Assembly (NCBI RefSeq): GCF_014117265.1
Contig: NZ_CP059833.1
Coordinates: 2,325,069-2,389,068 of the forward strand
Direction: 5' to 3'
Origin: Corynebacterium hindlerae
GTDB taxonomy: Bacteria; Actinomycetota; Actinomycetes; Mycobacteriales; Mycobacteriaceae
DNA length: 64,000 bases
Shown: positions 1 to 8,335 of the stretch, piece after piece
How positions within the stretch are numbered: the stretch's first letter is position 1
Layout: every line of letters begins with the position of its first letter
Made by a program: the position numbers and the translations under genes
Notes under the pieces: model-generated
Seen by the model: only the letters and a program-made list of their open reading frames with translations
Database searches by the model: none
What the model was told of the DNA's origin: nothing

Positions 1-1
1 A

Positions 2-337
2 GGCGCCGACCATTACCTCACCGGCGAACACATCTACCCGTGGCTCTTCGAAGAAGACCCAGCGCTGCGTCCCTTCGCCGCCGCGGCGAACGAGCTGGCC
101 ACCCGCACTGATTGGCCTGCGCTTTACGACGTCCACAACCTCTCAAACTCCCCGGCTACCGCGGCAGCGGCTGTGTATGTGGACGACATCTTCGTGCCGT
201 TCGGCTACTCCATGAACACCGCAGCCATGTACCGCGACTTGCGACCGCTCGTGACCAACCGTTTCCAGCACGACGGACTACGCGTGGATGGGGCCGGAAT
301 TGTGCAGGAGCTCGATCGGATGCTGCTTGATCACTAG
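2..337 (+). CDS. alpha/beta hydrolase, prolyl-aminopeptidase-like (C-terminal part)
   Basis: The last 111 residues of a protein whose start lies upstream of the window. The reading frame is open from the first bases to TAG at 335-337. The segment reads DHYLTGEHIYPWLFEEDP near its start, then VYVDDIFVP, then QHDGLRVDG close to the end. In the S33 proline iminopeptidase family the last Asp and His of the Ser-Asp-His triad fall in stretches like DDIFVP and HDGLR, so this looks like the cap end and final catalytic part of such a peptidase. The nucleophile serine is not in view. Cytoplasmic peptide trimming is the likely role. Assignment from family resemblance only; a generic alpha/beta hydrolase is the alternative. 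Confidence 0.7.
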   Translation, partial: GADHYLTGEHIYPWLFEEDPALRPFAAAANELATRTDWPALYDVHNLSNSPATAAAAVYVDDIFVPFGYSMNTAAMYRDLRPLVTNRFQHDGLRVDGAGIVQELDRMLLDH

Positions 338-427
338 CCTCGCGTGTCTCATGAAGCAGGAACGAAAGAAGTGGCCTAGGCTAAGGGGAAGTTCCTCGTT
401 GCCTCACATCCACTAGGAGAGGGTTTC

Positions 428-553
428 ATGGAGTTTTCCGCCATCACGGCCTATGAACAGCAAGAATTCGATCGCCTCGTCGCGAGCTTCGAAGTGCACC
501 AGGAGCATGTGCTGGGCACCACCACCCTTCGCCCCGCTGCGTACTCGGGGTAG
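428..553 (+). CDS. possible 41-residue orphan protein or gene remnant
   Basis: An ATG preceded by AGGAGAGGG at a good distance opens a 41-codon frame starting MEFSAITAYEQQEF and ending AAYSG at TAG (551-553). The strong ribosome binding site looks like a real gene start, but the product is very short, has no membrane segment, and I do not recognise it. It could be a small protein or the surviving 5' end of a longer gene. No continuation in another frame was recognised downstream. Confidence 0.3.
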   Translation: MEFSAITAYEQQEFDRLVASFEVHQEHVLGTTTLRPAAYSG

Positions 554-676
554 CTAAGTTCACCAAAATCATTGTTGTTGTCGTGGCCAGTTAGCTTTTG
601 TCATTCCCGCGGGATTGATGCAACAGCGAATCCGCAAGGGGTCGGAAGACCCGACGTGGAAACTCGTCAGCAATAT

Positions 677-692
677 TGATCGAGGTCGATCA
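677..692. repeat. 16-bp palindrome TGATCGA-GG-TCGATCA
   Basis: A perfect 7-2-7 inverted repeat 15 bp beyond the end of the peptide importer operon. The two-base centre is too tight for an RNA hairpin loop, so a protein-binding site is more likely than a terminator. The rest of the 554-707 gap shows only a small GGGTC-GGAA-GACCC hairpin at 639-652 and nothing else I can name. Confidence 0.35.
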
Positions 693-707
693 GGTTGTTA
701 ACCCCAG

Positions 708-2282
708 CTACACCCGTGGCACCGCTGCAAGCAGCTCGCGGGTGTAATCGGAGCGAGGGGTGGCGTAGACGTCGGCCACCGCGCCCCGTTCCACCACCTC
801 CCCGTGGTGCATCACCAACACATCGGTGCAGATTTGACGCACGACCGACAGGTCGTGAGAGACAAAGATCATCGACATGTTATGCGCACTGACCAGATCC
901 TCAAGCACGTTCAGAACCATCGCACGAACCGAAACATCCAGTGCGGACACCGGCTCATCGGCCAGGATGATGTCGGGTTTTACTGTCAGTGCGCGGGCGA
1001 TCGAAATGCGCTGGCGCTGACCACCAGAAAACTCGTGCGGATAGCGGCCCAACGCTGACAACGGAATACCGACTTCTTCCAGCACCTCCCGCACTCGGGC
1101 CTGGCGCTCCGGACCAGACATCCCACGCAGGGGTTCCGCTACGCAGGCGGCGATGGTCATCCGCGGGTCCAGGGACGCGAACGGATCCTGAAACACCATC
1201 TGCGTGCTGCCCGTGACCGCAACGGTGCCGGTAGTTGGGATGTCGAGGCCAGAGATCATCCGCAGCAGCGTCGATTTTCCAGAGCCCGATCCGCCTACGA
1301 TCCCGAGGCGCTGGCCCCTGCGCAGTTCAAAGGAAACGTCACGAACTGCGGTGGTTTCCGTGCGCTTGAGGAACCAGCGGCGCTGATACACCTTTCCGAG
1401 TTTGTTCGCGGAAACTACCACGTCACCAATTTCTGGGCGGATAGGCATGGCGAGCGCTTGTCCCTTGCGATAGGACCCGGCGCTGGCAGTGTGCACGGTG
1501 TACAGGTGTCCCTCCGCGTCGCGTGCCTCAAGGTCAGAGGCAGCCAACAGCCCGCGGGTGTACTCGTGAGACGGCGTGTTGAGAACCTCCGCCACCGGTC
1601 CATCCTCCACAATGGACCCGCTCTTCATCACGACCACCCGCTCACATAGGGACGACACCAGCCCCAGATCATGAGTGATGAAAAGCAGCGCGGTGTCATG
1701 CTTTTCCGCAAGCGTCGCGATCAGCTCCAGGATGTGCCGCTGCACCGTCACATCCAGCGCGGTGGTGGGTTCGTCGCAGAGCAACAGCTTGGGTTTGTTC
1801 GCAAGTGCCATGGCGATGAGGACACGCTGCCGTTGGCCACCGGACATTTGGTGCGGATATCGGCTTGCCATGCCAGGCTCCAGGCCAACGTCGTCGAGAA
1901 GCGCGCGGGTGCGCTCTTTTGCCTGGCTTTTCGACGCCGTACCGTGCACCACCATGACCTCAGCGATTTGCGCGCCCACAGGCATCAGGGGATTGAGCGC
2001 GGTCATGGGCTCCTGGAAAATCATGGAGATTTCCTCGCCACGCAGGCCAGCAAGCTCTGGTTCGCGCAGCTGCAGCAGCTCTTGCCCTTCGAAGCTGATG
2101 GAACCGGCGGCCGACAGATCGGGGTCCAACAATCCCATGATGGATAGCGCGGTGAGGGATTTACCGGAGCCCGATTCGCCGATCAAGCCGACCCGCTCGC
2201 CAGGGGCGATCGTTAAGCTCACGCCGTGCACCAGCTCGTCGCCCTCACGGGTGCCGACGCGCAGATCAGAAATGGAGATCAT
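708..2282 (-). CDS. dipeptide/oligopeptide ABC importer, fused double ATPase
   Basis: A 524-residue protein carrying two complete ABC ATPase domains, equivalent to DppD and DppF joined. The first half has Walker A GESGSGKS (residues 35-42), signature MSGGQRQRV and Walker B LLLCDEPTTALD. The second half repeats this as GGSGSGKST, FSGGQRQRI and IILADEPVSALD. All catalytic motifs are intact in both halves. It energises peptide (or nickel/opine-like) uptake at the inner face of the membrane. It is the last gene of a four-gene operon and overlaps the upstream permease by 4 bp. Fused ATPases of this kind are common in corynebacteria. The substrate cannot be told from the sequence. Confidence 0.9.
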   Translation of the reverse strand: MISISDLRVGTREGDELVHGVSLTIAPGERVGLIGESGSGKSLTALSIMGLLDPDLSAAGSISFEGQELLQLREPELAGLRGEEISMIFQEPMTALNPLMPVGAQIAEVMVVHGTASKSQAKERTRALLDDVGLEPGMASRYPHQMSGGQRQRVLIAMALANKPKLLLCDEPTTALDVTVQRHILELIATLAEKHDTALLFITHDLGLVSSLCERVVVMKSGSIVEDGPVAEVLNTPSHEYTRGLLAASDLEARDAEGHLYTVHTASAGSYRKGQALAMPIRPEIGDVVVSANKLGKVYQRRWFLKRTETTAVRDVSFELRRGQRLGIVGGSGSGKSTLLRMISGLDIPTTGTVAVTGSTQMVFQDPFASLDPRMTIAACVAEPLRGMSGPERQARVREVLEEVGIPLSALGRYPHEFSGGQRQRISIARALTVKPDIILADEPVSALDVSVRAMVLNVLEDLVSAHNMSMIFVSHDLSVVRQICTDVLVMHHGEVVERGAVADVYATPRSDYTRELLAAVPRV

Positions 2283-3109
2283 AAGGAGTTCACCTTCATC
2301 GAGCGCCGGTATCTAGGGTCCACAAAATCACGCAAGCTATCGCCTAACAGGTTAAAACCGAGCACTGTTATGGCGATCGTTGCGCCTGGCCACACCGCAA
2401 GCATCGGGGCTGAAGCTAGGGAACTCTGCGCGTTTTGCAGCAACCGACCCCACGAAGGATCCGGCGGTGGGGTGCCCAGCCCCAAGAACGAAAGCGCCGC
2501 CTCCGCAAGAATCGCCAAGGCAAAGGACACCGACGCCTGCACGATCAGCATGCTCGTGATGTTCGGAACCACGTGGCGCAGCGCGATCAACCACCCCGGA
2601 ATCTGAGAATCGCGGGCAGCCAGGATGAAATCTTTACTCATCACCTGGATGGTTCCTGACCGGGCAATACGGGTAAAAGCAGGGATCGAAGCCACACCGA
2701 TCGCCGCCATCGCCGTAACCGTAGAGGAACCCCACACCGCACCCGTCACGATCGCCAACAACAGGGCAGGGAACGCGAGCAGCACATCGGATACCCGCAT
2801 CACCAGGCTTTCCACCCAGCCCCGGCGCATACCAGCGAAGACACCCAAAGGGGTACCGATCGCCGCGCCGATCCCCACCGCGACTACGCCCACAAGCAAC
2901 GCGATCTGGGACCCCGCCATCATCTGAGAAAACACGTCACGCCCGTAGCGGTCCGTGCCCATCAGATGCCGCCACGAGGAACCCTGCAACCGCTCCGCGG
3001 GGATCGCATGGATCGGATCATAAGGAGTCCATACGAGGGACACGAGGGCAGCCACCACTACCGACGCCACAATAGCCAGGCCGATGCGGCCGGAAAGATT
3101 CAGTTTCAT
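2279..3109 (-). CDS. peptide ABC importer permease, DppC type
   Basis: A 276-residue integral membrane protein with several hydrophobic segments and, near residue 208, the EAA-type loop followed by LSFLGLGTPPPDPSWG, a hallmark of the DppC/OppC permease family. The N-terminal region contains the LMGTDRYGRDVFSQ motif typical of this subfamily. It pairs with the DppB-type permease encoded just upstream to form the translocation pore. It overlaps both neighbours by 4 bp (ATGA junctions), so translation is probably coupled. The exact peptide substrate is unknown. Confidence 0.9.
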   Translation of the reverse strand: MKLNLSGRIGLAIVASVVVAALVSLVWTPYDPIHAIPAERLQGSSWRHLMGTDRYGRDVFSQMMAGSQIALLVGVVAVGIGAAIGTPLGVFAGMRRGWVESLVMRVSDVLLAFPALLLAIVTGAVWGSSTVTAMAAIGVASIPAFTRIARSGTIQVMSKDFILAARDSQIPGWLIALRHVVPNITSMLIVQASVSFALAILAEAALSFLGLGTPPPDPSWGRLLQNAQSSLASAPMLAVWPGATIAITVLGFNLLGDSLRDFVDPRYRRSMKVNSL

Positions 3110-4038
3110 TGCGCCCTCGTTCGTGGATCGATGATGGTGTAGGCGATATCTACCGCCGCGTTAACCAAGAGGGTGAACATCACCAGCACCATGACGATTG
3201 TTTGCACGGTAGTGATATCGCGGCCGACGACGGCGTCGAGAAGCATGGAGCCGAGCCCCGGGATGGTAAACACCCGCTCAATCACCACGGCGCCCACTAC
3301 CAGCGACGTCAGCTGCAAACCAGCCACGGTCACCACCGGAAGCGCCGCATTACGTAGGCCATGTTTCCGCAGCGCGCCGATGGTGGTCAGGCCCTTTGCC
3401 CGCGCAGTCCGCATGAAGTCATCCCGCATGATGTCCAGCACGGCGCTGCGCACATATCGAGTCATAATGGCTCCTTGCACCGCTGCCAACGCGCCGGCGG
3501 GAAGAACTAACCGTGACAGGAAGCCAGCAACGGAATACCCCGGCGGGACCCAACCATTAGCAGGGAACCACCCGAGCTGGACCGAAAACAAAGACACCGC
3601 CAGGACCGCAGCCAAAAATGATGGAATCGCGATACCCACCTGGGAAGCCGCAGTGATCAGCACCCCGTCCAGCGACCGGGTGCGCAGCGCCGCCCACGTT
3701 CCCAGCGGCAGCGCCACCACCAGCGATAACACCATTGCTGTGGCTACCAAGATCAGGGAGACCTGGATCCGATCCCACAACAACGGAGTCAGCTCAGCTC
3801 CCGAGGTGAGCGAAATCCCGAAATCGCCACGCAGAATCCCGCCGATCCAGGACACATACTGATGAAGGAGTGGCTGATCCAATCCCAGTTCGGTGCGTTT
3901 CGCGGCTACCGCCTCGGGTGTTGCGCTGACCCCCAGCGCGACCTCCGCCGGATCCCCAGGAACCACCCTGAGCAGGAGAAAGACTGCGACACTGGCGAAA
4001 AAGAACGTGGAAAGATAACGAGCGGCCTGGCGGATCAT
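3106..4038 (-). CDS. peptide ABC importer permease, DppB type
   Basis: A 310-residue multi-spanning permease. It opens with a membrane helix followed by VVPGDPAEVALG, the conserved opening of DppB/OppB proteins, and ends with a membrane segment and DPRTRAQ. The region ARAKGL near residue 220 followed by GLRNAALPVVT is the cytoplasmic EAA-type coupling loop. It is the second gene of the importer operon, overlapping the binding-protein gene by 4 bp and the DppC-type gene by 4 bp. Together with its partner it should form the membrane channel for a di- or oligopeptide. Confidence 0.9.
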   Translation of the reverse strand: MIRQAARYLSTFFFASVAVFLLLRVVPGDPAEVALGVSATPEAVAAKRTELGLDQPLLHQYVSWIGGILRGDFGISLTSGAELTPLLWDRIQVSLILVATAMVLSLVVALPLGTWAALRTRSLDGVLITAASQVGIAIPSFLAAVLAVSLFSVQLGWFPANGWVPPGYSVAGFLSRLVLPAGALAAVQGAIMTRYVRSAVLDIMRDDFMRTARAKGLTTIGALRKHGLRNAALPVVTVAGLQLTSLVVGAVVIERVFTIPGLGSMLLDAVVGRDITTVQTIVMVLVMFTLLVNAAVDIAYTIIDPRTRAQ

Positions 4039-5555
4039 GGCAGTTTTCCTAACTTACCGAGGGCAATCCCATCGGTACGCACATCCGGGCTCACCCCGGT
4101 GATGTTGTCACGAGAGACCACGATATTGGGGAAGTTAAACAACGTGTCCGCGGCGGCAGCATCCATGATCTGATCCACTGCCTCGCCCATGTACTGCTGA
4201 AACTCCTCAGGGGTTCCCACGTCCGCCTTGGTGAACAACTCCGTGGTGGCTGGGTTGTCATATCCCAGGTAGTAGCCCGGCGCGAACAGCGTGGTGAGGT
4301 CACGCGGTTCCACATGCGCGATCAGCGACATGTCATAGTCCTTGCCTTTGTGCACCTGCGACAACCACACTGCGGGGAATTCCACGGACTGGATGGTGAC
4401 GTCCAGGCCGACATCCCACAGCTGGGACACCACCAGCTCAGAGATAGCGGTGGCGTAGGGCAGTGACGGGACAGTGAACGTGATGTCATTGTTGTCGTCG
4501 GAGATTCCGGCTTCTTTCAGCAGCTCGCGGGCTTTTGCGGGATCAAAAGGGTATTGGTTGGAAGGCTGGAACCACGGGTCGGTCGGTGGTACGGGAACAC
4601 CACCGGTGTCTTGGCCGTAGCCGTCCCAGGCGGTGTCGATCACGGCCTGACGGTCAATGGCATGCATGACGGCTTGGCGCACACGTACGTCGTTGAAGGG
4701 GGCGCGCTGGTTATTCATAGAGAGCAGCACTTCACCGTTGGTGGTGCCCACCGCCACATGGTAATTGCCGCGGGCGCGGAGGACGTCGATAAGCTCGGGC
4801 GACTGCATTGCCCACACCACGTCCACGTCGCCAGACTGCAGGGCGTTCGTCGCACCCACCGCGTCGGCGAAGTAGCGGATGGCCGCGGTGCGGTTTGGGG
4901 GCTGGTCACCCCAGTAATCCGGCCGGGCGGTGAACGTCAGCGACTGCCCGATCGCCCAGTGCTCAACCCGGTAGGGGCCGGTGCCTATCGGCTCAGACGC
5001 TAGCTTATCGACGCCATGAGGCGTCATCATTGCCCCGACGAAAGTCCCCATCGCCCACAACCATTGATTACTGGGGCGTTCCAGCGTGACTTTGAGAGTG
5101 AGCTCGTCTAGTACTTCGGTGGCTTGTACCACCTTCATCTGGGATTTGAGTCCATTGGTCCAGGCGTCGGATGAGACCCGGTCAATGGAAAACTTGGCGG
5201 TGTGGGCGGTGAACGTATCGCCGTTGGAGAACGTGACACCTTCGCGCAGGTGGAAGACATACTCTGTGCCATCCGCTGAGCGTTCCCAGTGGGTAGCCAA
5301 CAGGGGAGCAATGTCGCCGTTATCGTCGATCTGCACCAAGCCCTCATAGACGTTCTTCATCAGCGCACCTGGGATCGCGGCACCGGCAGTTCGGGTGAAA
5401 TCGAGGGAAGCTGGTGGGCCAAAGGTTGCCACGACAACCGCATCCTCATCGGCAGTACGGCCAATTCCAGTGGCGGTGCTGCCCGCAGAACACGCGCTGA
5501 CCAGCACAGTTGTGGCAAGCGCTAGGGTGGTGAGGGCGATGCGGAAATGGCGCAT
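4035..5555 (-). CDS. peptide ABC importer, extracellular substrate-binding lipoprotein
   Basis: A 506-residue SBP family 5 protein and the first gene of the importer operon. The N terminus is a lipoprotein signal with lipobox LVSAC and Cys22 as the lipid-modified residue, so the mature protein is anchored outside the cytoplasmic membrane. Family features include HLREGVTFSNGD, the segment around EPIGTGPYRVEHW and, further on, VRQAVMHAIDRQ. It captures a peptide-like ligand and delivers it to the two permeases. The operon promoter should lie in the short gap shared with the divergent gene at 5647. Ligand unknown; peptides, opines or nickel complexes are possible for this family. Confidence 0.9.
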   Translation of the reverse strand: MRHFRIALTTLALATTVLVSACSAGSTATGIGRTADEDAVVVATFGPPASLDFTRTAGAAIPGALMKNVYEGLVQIDDNGDIAPLLATHWERSADGTEYVFHLREGVTFSNGDTFTAHTAKFSIDRVSSDAWTNGLKSQMKVVQATEVLDELTLKVTLERPSNQWLWAMGTFVGAMMTPHGVDKLASEPIGTGPYRVEHWAIGQSLTFTARPDYWGDQPPNRTAAIRYFADAVGATNALQSGDVDVVWAMQSPELIDVLRARGNYHVAVGTTNGEVLLSMNNQRAPFNDVRVRQAVMHAIDRQAVIDTAWDGYGQDTGGVPVPPTDPWFQPSNQYPFDPAKARELLKEAGISDDNNDITFTVPSLPYATAISELVVSQLWDVGLDVTIQSVEFPAVWLSQVHKGKDYDMSLIAHVEPRDLTTLFAPGYYLGYDNPATTELFTKADVGTPEEFQQYMGEAVDQIMDAAAADTLFNFPNIVVSRDNITGVSPDVRTDGIALGKLGKLP

Positions 5556-5633
5556 GTAATTCCACTCTCATTGTGAGGACTAGACACGCAACATTATAGG
5601 GATGCGGTACCCGATCCTTAACCCAGGGTGGTT

Positions 5634-5639
5634 TACACT
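5634..5639 (+). promoter_or_regulatory. -10 box TACACT of a leaderless transcript
   Basis: TACACT ends 7 bases before the GTG at 5647, and no ribosome binding site is present. The same spacing recurs at many genes in this window. Confidence 0.5.
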
Positions 5640-5646
5640 CACACCC

Positions 5647-6177
5647 GTGGCCCTTATCAAAGTAACGTCTCGATTCAGCGCCTTGCTGCGCTCGCCAGCT
5701 GCGCGCACGCTCGTAATCCTGACTGTGTTGCTTGCGCCGCTGACCTGGTTCCTCTACCGGGAATTCGAGGAAGCTACCAACAGCACCATTCGGGCCCTCT
5801 ACGCCGTAGGCGTGGCGGCGCCCGCATGCGGCATCGTGGTGGCAGTATTGAGTTTCATCGCTTTTGTGATCCGACGCCGACGGATCGTGCTTGAAGTAGG
5901 GGAGCAGGTCACGATCCCCGGCACCGGGGTCAGCTTCCCGCTAGCGGAGCTAGGCACCCTGCAGCTGTTTAGCAAAAACGGATACTCCTACATGGCCCTG
6001 TTGCCAGTCCACGTGACAGAGCGCTTGACGGCCCAAAGCGCCCGTAGTGGGCAGCACCACGTTCACGGCTACATTGTGGAATTTCCCGCACAGCCAACAA
6101 TTCACAGCTTCGAGCTAGCAGACGTCATTGTTGCTGCTCATGGCGATGTTCGAGTGGAAAAAATAGGCGCTGTGTGA
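5647..6177 (+). CDS. hypothetical membrane protein
   Basis: A 176-residue protein of unknown function. Two hydrophobic helices lie in the N-terminal half, roughly residues 21-36 and 50-75, separated by a short loop and followed by the basic patch RRRR. The rest is a soluble domain with a beta-rich look (VGEQVTIPGTGVSFPLAELG). This resembles small actinobacterial PH-like membrane proteins, but I cannot name a family. I chose GTG 5647 because TACACT lies 7 bases upstream; an in-frame ATG at 5602 would add 15 residues that overlap this promoter. It is divergent from the peptide importer operon. Confidence 0.6.
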   Translation: MALIKVTSRFSALLRSPAARTLVILTVLLAPLTWFLYREFEEATNSTIRALYAVGVAAPACGIVVAVLSFIAFVIRRRRIVLEVGEQVTIPGTGVSFPLAELGTLQLFSKNGYSYMALLPVHVTERLTAQSARSGQHHVHGYIVEFPAQPTIHSFELADVIVAAHGDVRVEKIGAV

Positions 6178-6266
6178 CAAAAGCGCTTGCTAAAAAAATG
6201 GGCAAGTTGCCGTGAGATGAACTAATTTACAAGGGTTCCGTTTCATCAAAACACAGGAAGAAATTC

Positions 6267-8123
6267 ATGGATTCCATCAAAGTGGTCGAACAGACCACTC
6301 CGGAGAACCCGAATGACAAGAGATTCCTCGGTCTGAAAACTGACCCGGTCGTCTTTCTGGTAGCCACCGGCTTCATCATCACCTTCGTCATCGGCACGAT
6401 TATCGCCGGTCAGAAAGCTCAGCTCGCGTTTACCAACATTGCTGGGGGATTGCTGACCAACCTGGGCTGGATGTACATCGGTGGTGTCTCGCTGGCATTC
6501 CTGTTCCTCATCGCGGTTTTCGTCTCCCGCTTCGGCCGAGTCAGACTCGGCGACGATGACGACGAACCAGAGCACTCCCTACCCGTGTGGTTTGCCATGC
6601 TGTTCGCTGGCGGCACCGGTGCGGTGTTGATGTTCTGGGGTGTTGCCGAGCCAATCAACCACTTTTACAACGTGCCTCGTGCCGACGTCGATTCGCAGAC
6701 GCAGGAAGCAGCCCGCGAAGCAATGGCGTTCACCTTCTACCACTTTGGCATCCACATGTGGGTGATCATGGTGTTGCCAGGGTTGGCGCTTGGTTACTTC
6801 ATCTATAAGCGCAAACTCCCGCCACGCCTGTCGTCGGTGTTCGCGCCATTGCTCGGCGCCCGTATCTACTCTACGCCAGGCAAGCTTATCGACGCCCTGG
6901 CCATCATCGGCACGGTCTTCGGTATCGCGGTCTCTGTTGGCTTGGGCGTGCTGCAAATTAATGCTGGCTTGAACAAGCTGTACGGTGTGCCGGAAATCAG
7001 CTGGGTTCAGCTCGGAATTCTGCTGGTGCTCACCGTTATCGCCTGCGTGTCTGTGGCCTCCGGCCTGGATAAGGGCATTAAAATCCTCTCGAACATCAAC
7101 ATCGCTATGGTTGTGGTGTTCCTGGGATTCGTCTTGGTAGCGGGGCCAACCCTTACCCTGCTGCGCGGCACGATCGAAGCCTTCGGTATCTACGCGGAAG
7201 AGCTGCCAGAATTGATGTTCTGGACGGATTCCTTCCACCAAAACCCTGGCTGGCAGGGCAAATGGACTGTGTTTTACTGGGCATGGACGATCTGCTGGTC
7301 CCCATTCGTGGGCCTCTTCGTCGCCCGTATTTCTCGTGGCCGCACCGTCCGTGAATTCATCGCCGGCGTGCTGGCGCTGCCCACCATTTTTGCTGTGGTG
7401 TGGTTCGCGATCTTCGGTCGCGCGGGCCTGGAGCTAGAATTTGCTGACCCAGGATTTTTGACCAAGCCTGTCGTAGAAGACGGCGATGTCCCTGCCGCCT
7501 TGTTCAAATTCCTGGAAGCGTACCCGCTCACTGCGATCGTCGCTCCAGTCGCGTTGGCAATCGTCGTCATTTTCTTCATCACGTCTATTGACTCCGCCGC
7601 AATGGTGACAGACATGATGTCCACCGGTGAAGAGAACAAATCCCCAACGTCCTACCGAGTGTTGTGGGCGCTGCTCATCGGTGCCGTCGCAGGTGCGTTG
7701 CTGCTGATTTCCCCAGAAACCGGCATTGCCACACTGCAAGAGGTTGTCATCATCGTGGCCCTGCCGTTCTTCCTCATGCAGTTCGTCATGATGTACTCGC
7801 TGATCAAAGGCATGACAGATGACTCTGCCGCCCGACGTCGCGTTGTGACCCGACAATGGGAGAAGACTGATACCGCTGAAAAGCTGGAAGCACACGAAGC
7901 TCTCCCTGCCCCTGGCTACGACGAAGAAGGCAACGAACTGCCAGTGCTGCGCTACGAACATGACGACGAAGGTCGCATCGTCATCGCAGGTGACGTGGTG
8001 ATCGCCGGCGACCTCGGGGTGGTCGGTGACGTGGACGAAGACCCACTGTCAGAATCCAAGCCCGCCATTGGCGACAGCCACCGCATCATCGAATCGATGT
8101 CCCCCAAAGGACGTGACGAGTAA
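6267..8123 (+). CDS. BCCT-family osmolyte (betaine/ectoine/proline-type) transporter
   Basis: A 618-residue sodium- or proton-coupled carrier with about 12 membrane helices. The family signature is clear: YWAWTICWSPFVGLFVARIS followed by RGRTVREF. Family members import compatible solutes such as glycine betaine, ectoine or carnitine during osmotic stress. The glycine-rich helix that lines the substrate site reads AGGTGAVLMFWGVAEP, differing from the GMGIG seen in BetP. A long acidic C-terminal tail (about residues 515-618) contains VIAGD twice in IVIAGDVVIAGDLGVVGDV. Length and long tail fit corynebacterial EctP/LcoP better than BetP. A ribosome binding site AGGAAG precedes the ATG. Confidence 0.85.
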   Translation: MDSIKVVEQTTPENPNDKRFLGLKTDPVVFLVATGFIITFVIGTIIAGQKAQLAFTNIAGGLLTNLGWMYIGGVSLAFLFLIAVFVSRFGRVRLGDDDDEPEHSLPVWFAMLFAGGTGAVLMFWGVAEPINHFYNVPRADVDSQTQEAAREAMAFTFYHFGIHMWVIMVLPGLALGYFIYKRKLPPRLSSVFAPLLGARIYSTPGKLIDALAIIGTVFGIAVSVGLGVLQINAGLNKLYGVPEISWVQLGILLVLTVIACVSVASGLDKGIKILSNINIAMVVVFLGFVLVAGPTLTLLRGTIEAFGIYAEELPELMFWTDSFHQNPGWQGKWTVFYWAWTICWSPFVGLFVARISRGRTVREFIAGVLALPTIFAVVWFAIFGRAGLELEFADPGFLTKPVVEDGDVPAALFKFLEAYPLTAIVAPVALAIVVIFFITSIDSAAMVTDMMSTGEENKSPTSYRVLWALLIGAVAGALLLISPETGIATLQEVVIIVALPFFLMQFVMMYSLIKGMTDDSAARRRVVTRQWEKTDTAEKLEAHEALPAPGYDEEGNELPVLRYEHDDEGRIVIAGDVVIAGDLGVVGDVDEDPLSESKPAIGDSHRIIESMSPKGRDE

Positions 8124-8151
8124 CTAGCTGCGAGCTGGTTGGTTGAGGTGT

Positions 8152-8260
8152 GAAACCCGGGAAGCGTTTCCCGGGTTTCGGTGGTTTTTGGGGCTGCAGG
8201 TTTGCTATTTGGGTGGTTTTGTTCCGAGACCCGGGTTATGCTTCCCGGGTTTTGCAAGAA
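8152..8260. repeat. 109-bp nested palindromic repeat, copy A
   Basis: An intergenic element between two convergent genes. It starts AAACCCGGGAAGCG and ends ATGCTTCCCGGGTTT with a short tail, so its ends are inverted repeats (14 of 15 bases). Inside, CCCGGGTTTCGG faces CCGAGACCCGGG. A second copy lies at 22087-22199 in the opposite orientation, about 79 percent identical over 109 ungapped positions by hand alignment. It could act as a two-way transcription stop or be a small non-autonomous repeat. Confidence 0.75.
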
Positions 8261-8268
8261 AAAGGGAG

Positions 8269-8286
8269 GGGGGACCATAGTCCCCC
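8269..8286. repeat. small hairpin GGGGGAC-CATA-GTCCCCC
   Basis: A perfect 7-bp stem with a four-base loop, lying between repeat copy A and the terminator-like hairpin. Probably part of the same transcription-stop region. Confidence 0.4.
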
Positions 8287-8296
8287 TGAACCCCAA

Positions 8297-8321
8297 AATG
8301 CCACCCCATAGGGGTGGCATT
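8297..8321 (-). terminator. intrinsic terminator-like hairpin after brnQ
   Basis: AATGCCACCCC, loop ATA, GGGGTGGCATT: a perfect 11-bp stem. On the minus strand the stem is followed by TTTT, so it best serves the brnQ transcript, whose stop codon is 15 bp away. It may also stop the plus-strand carrier transcript. Confidence 0.65.
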
Positions 8322-8335
8322 CCATGCTTGGCAGG

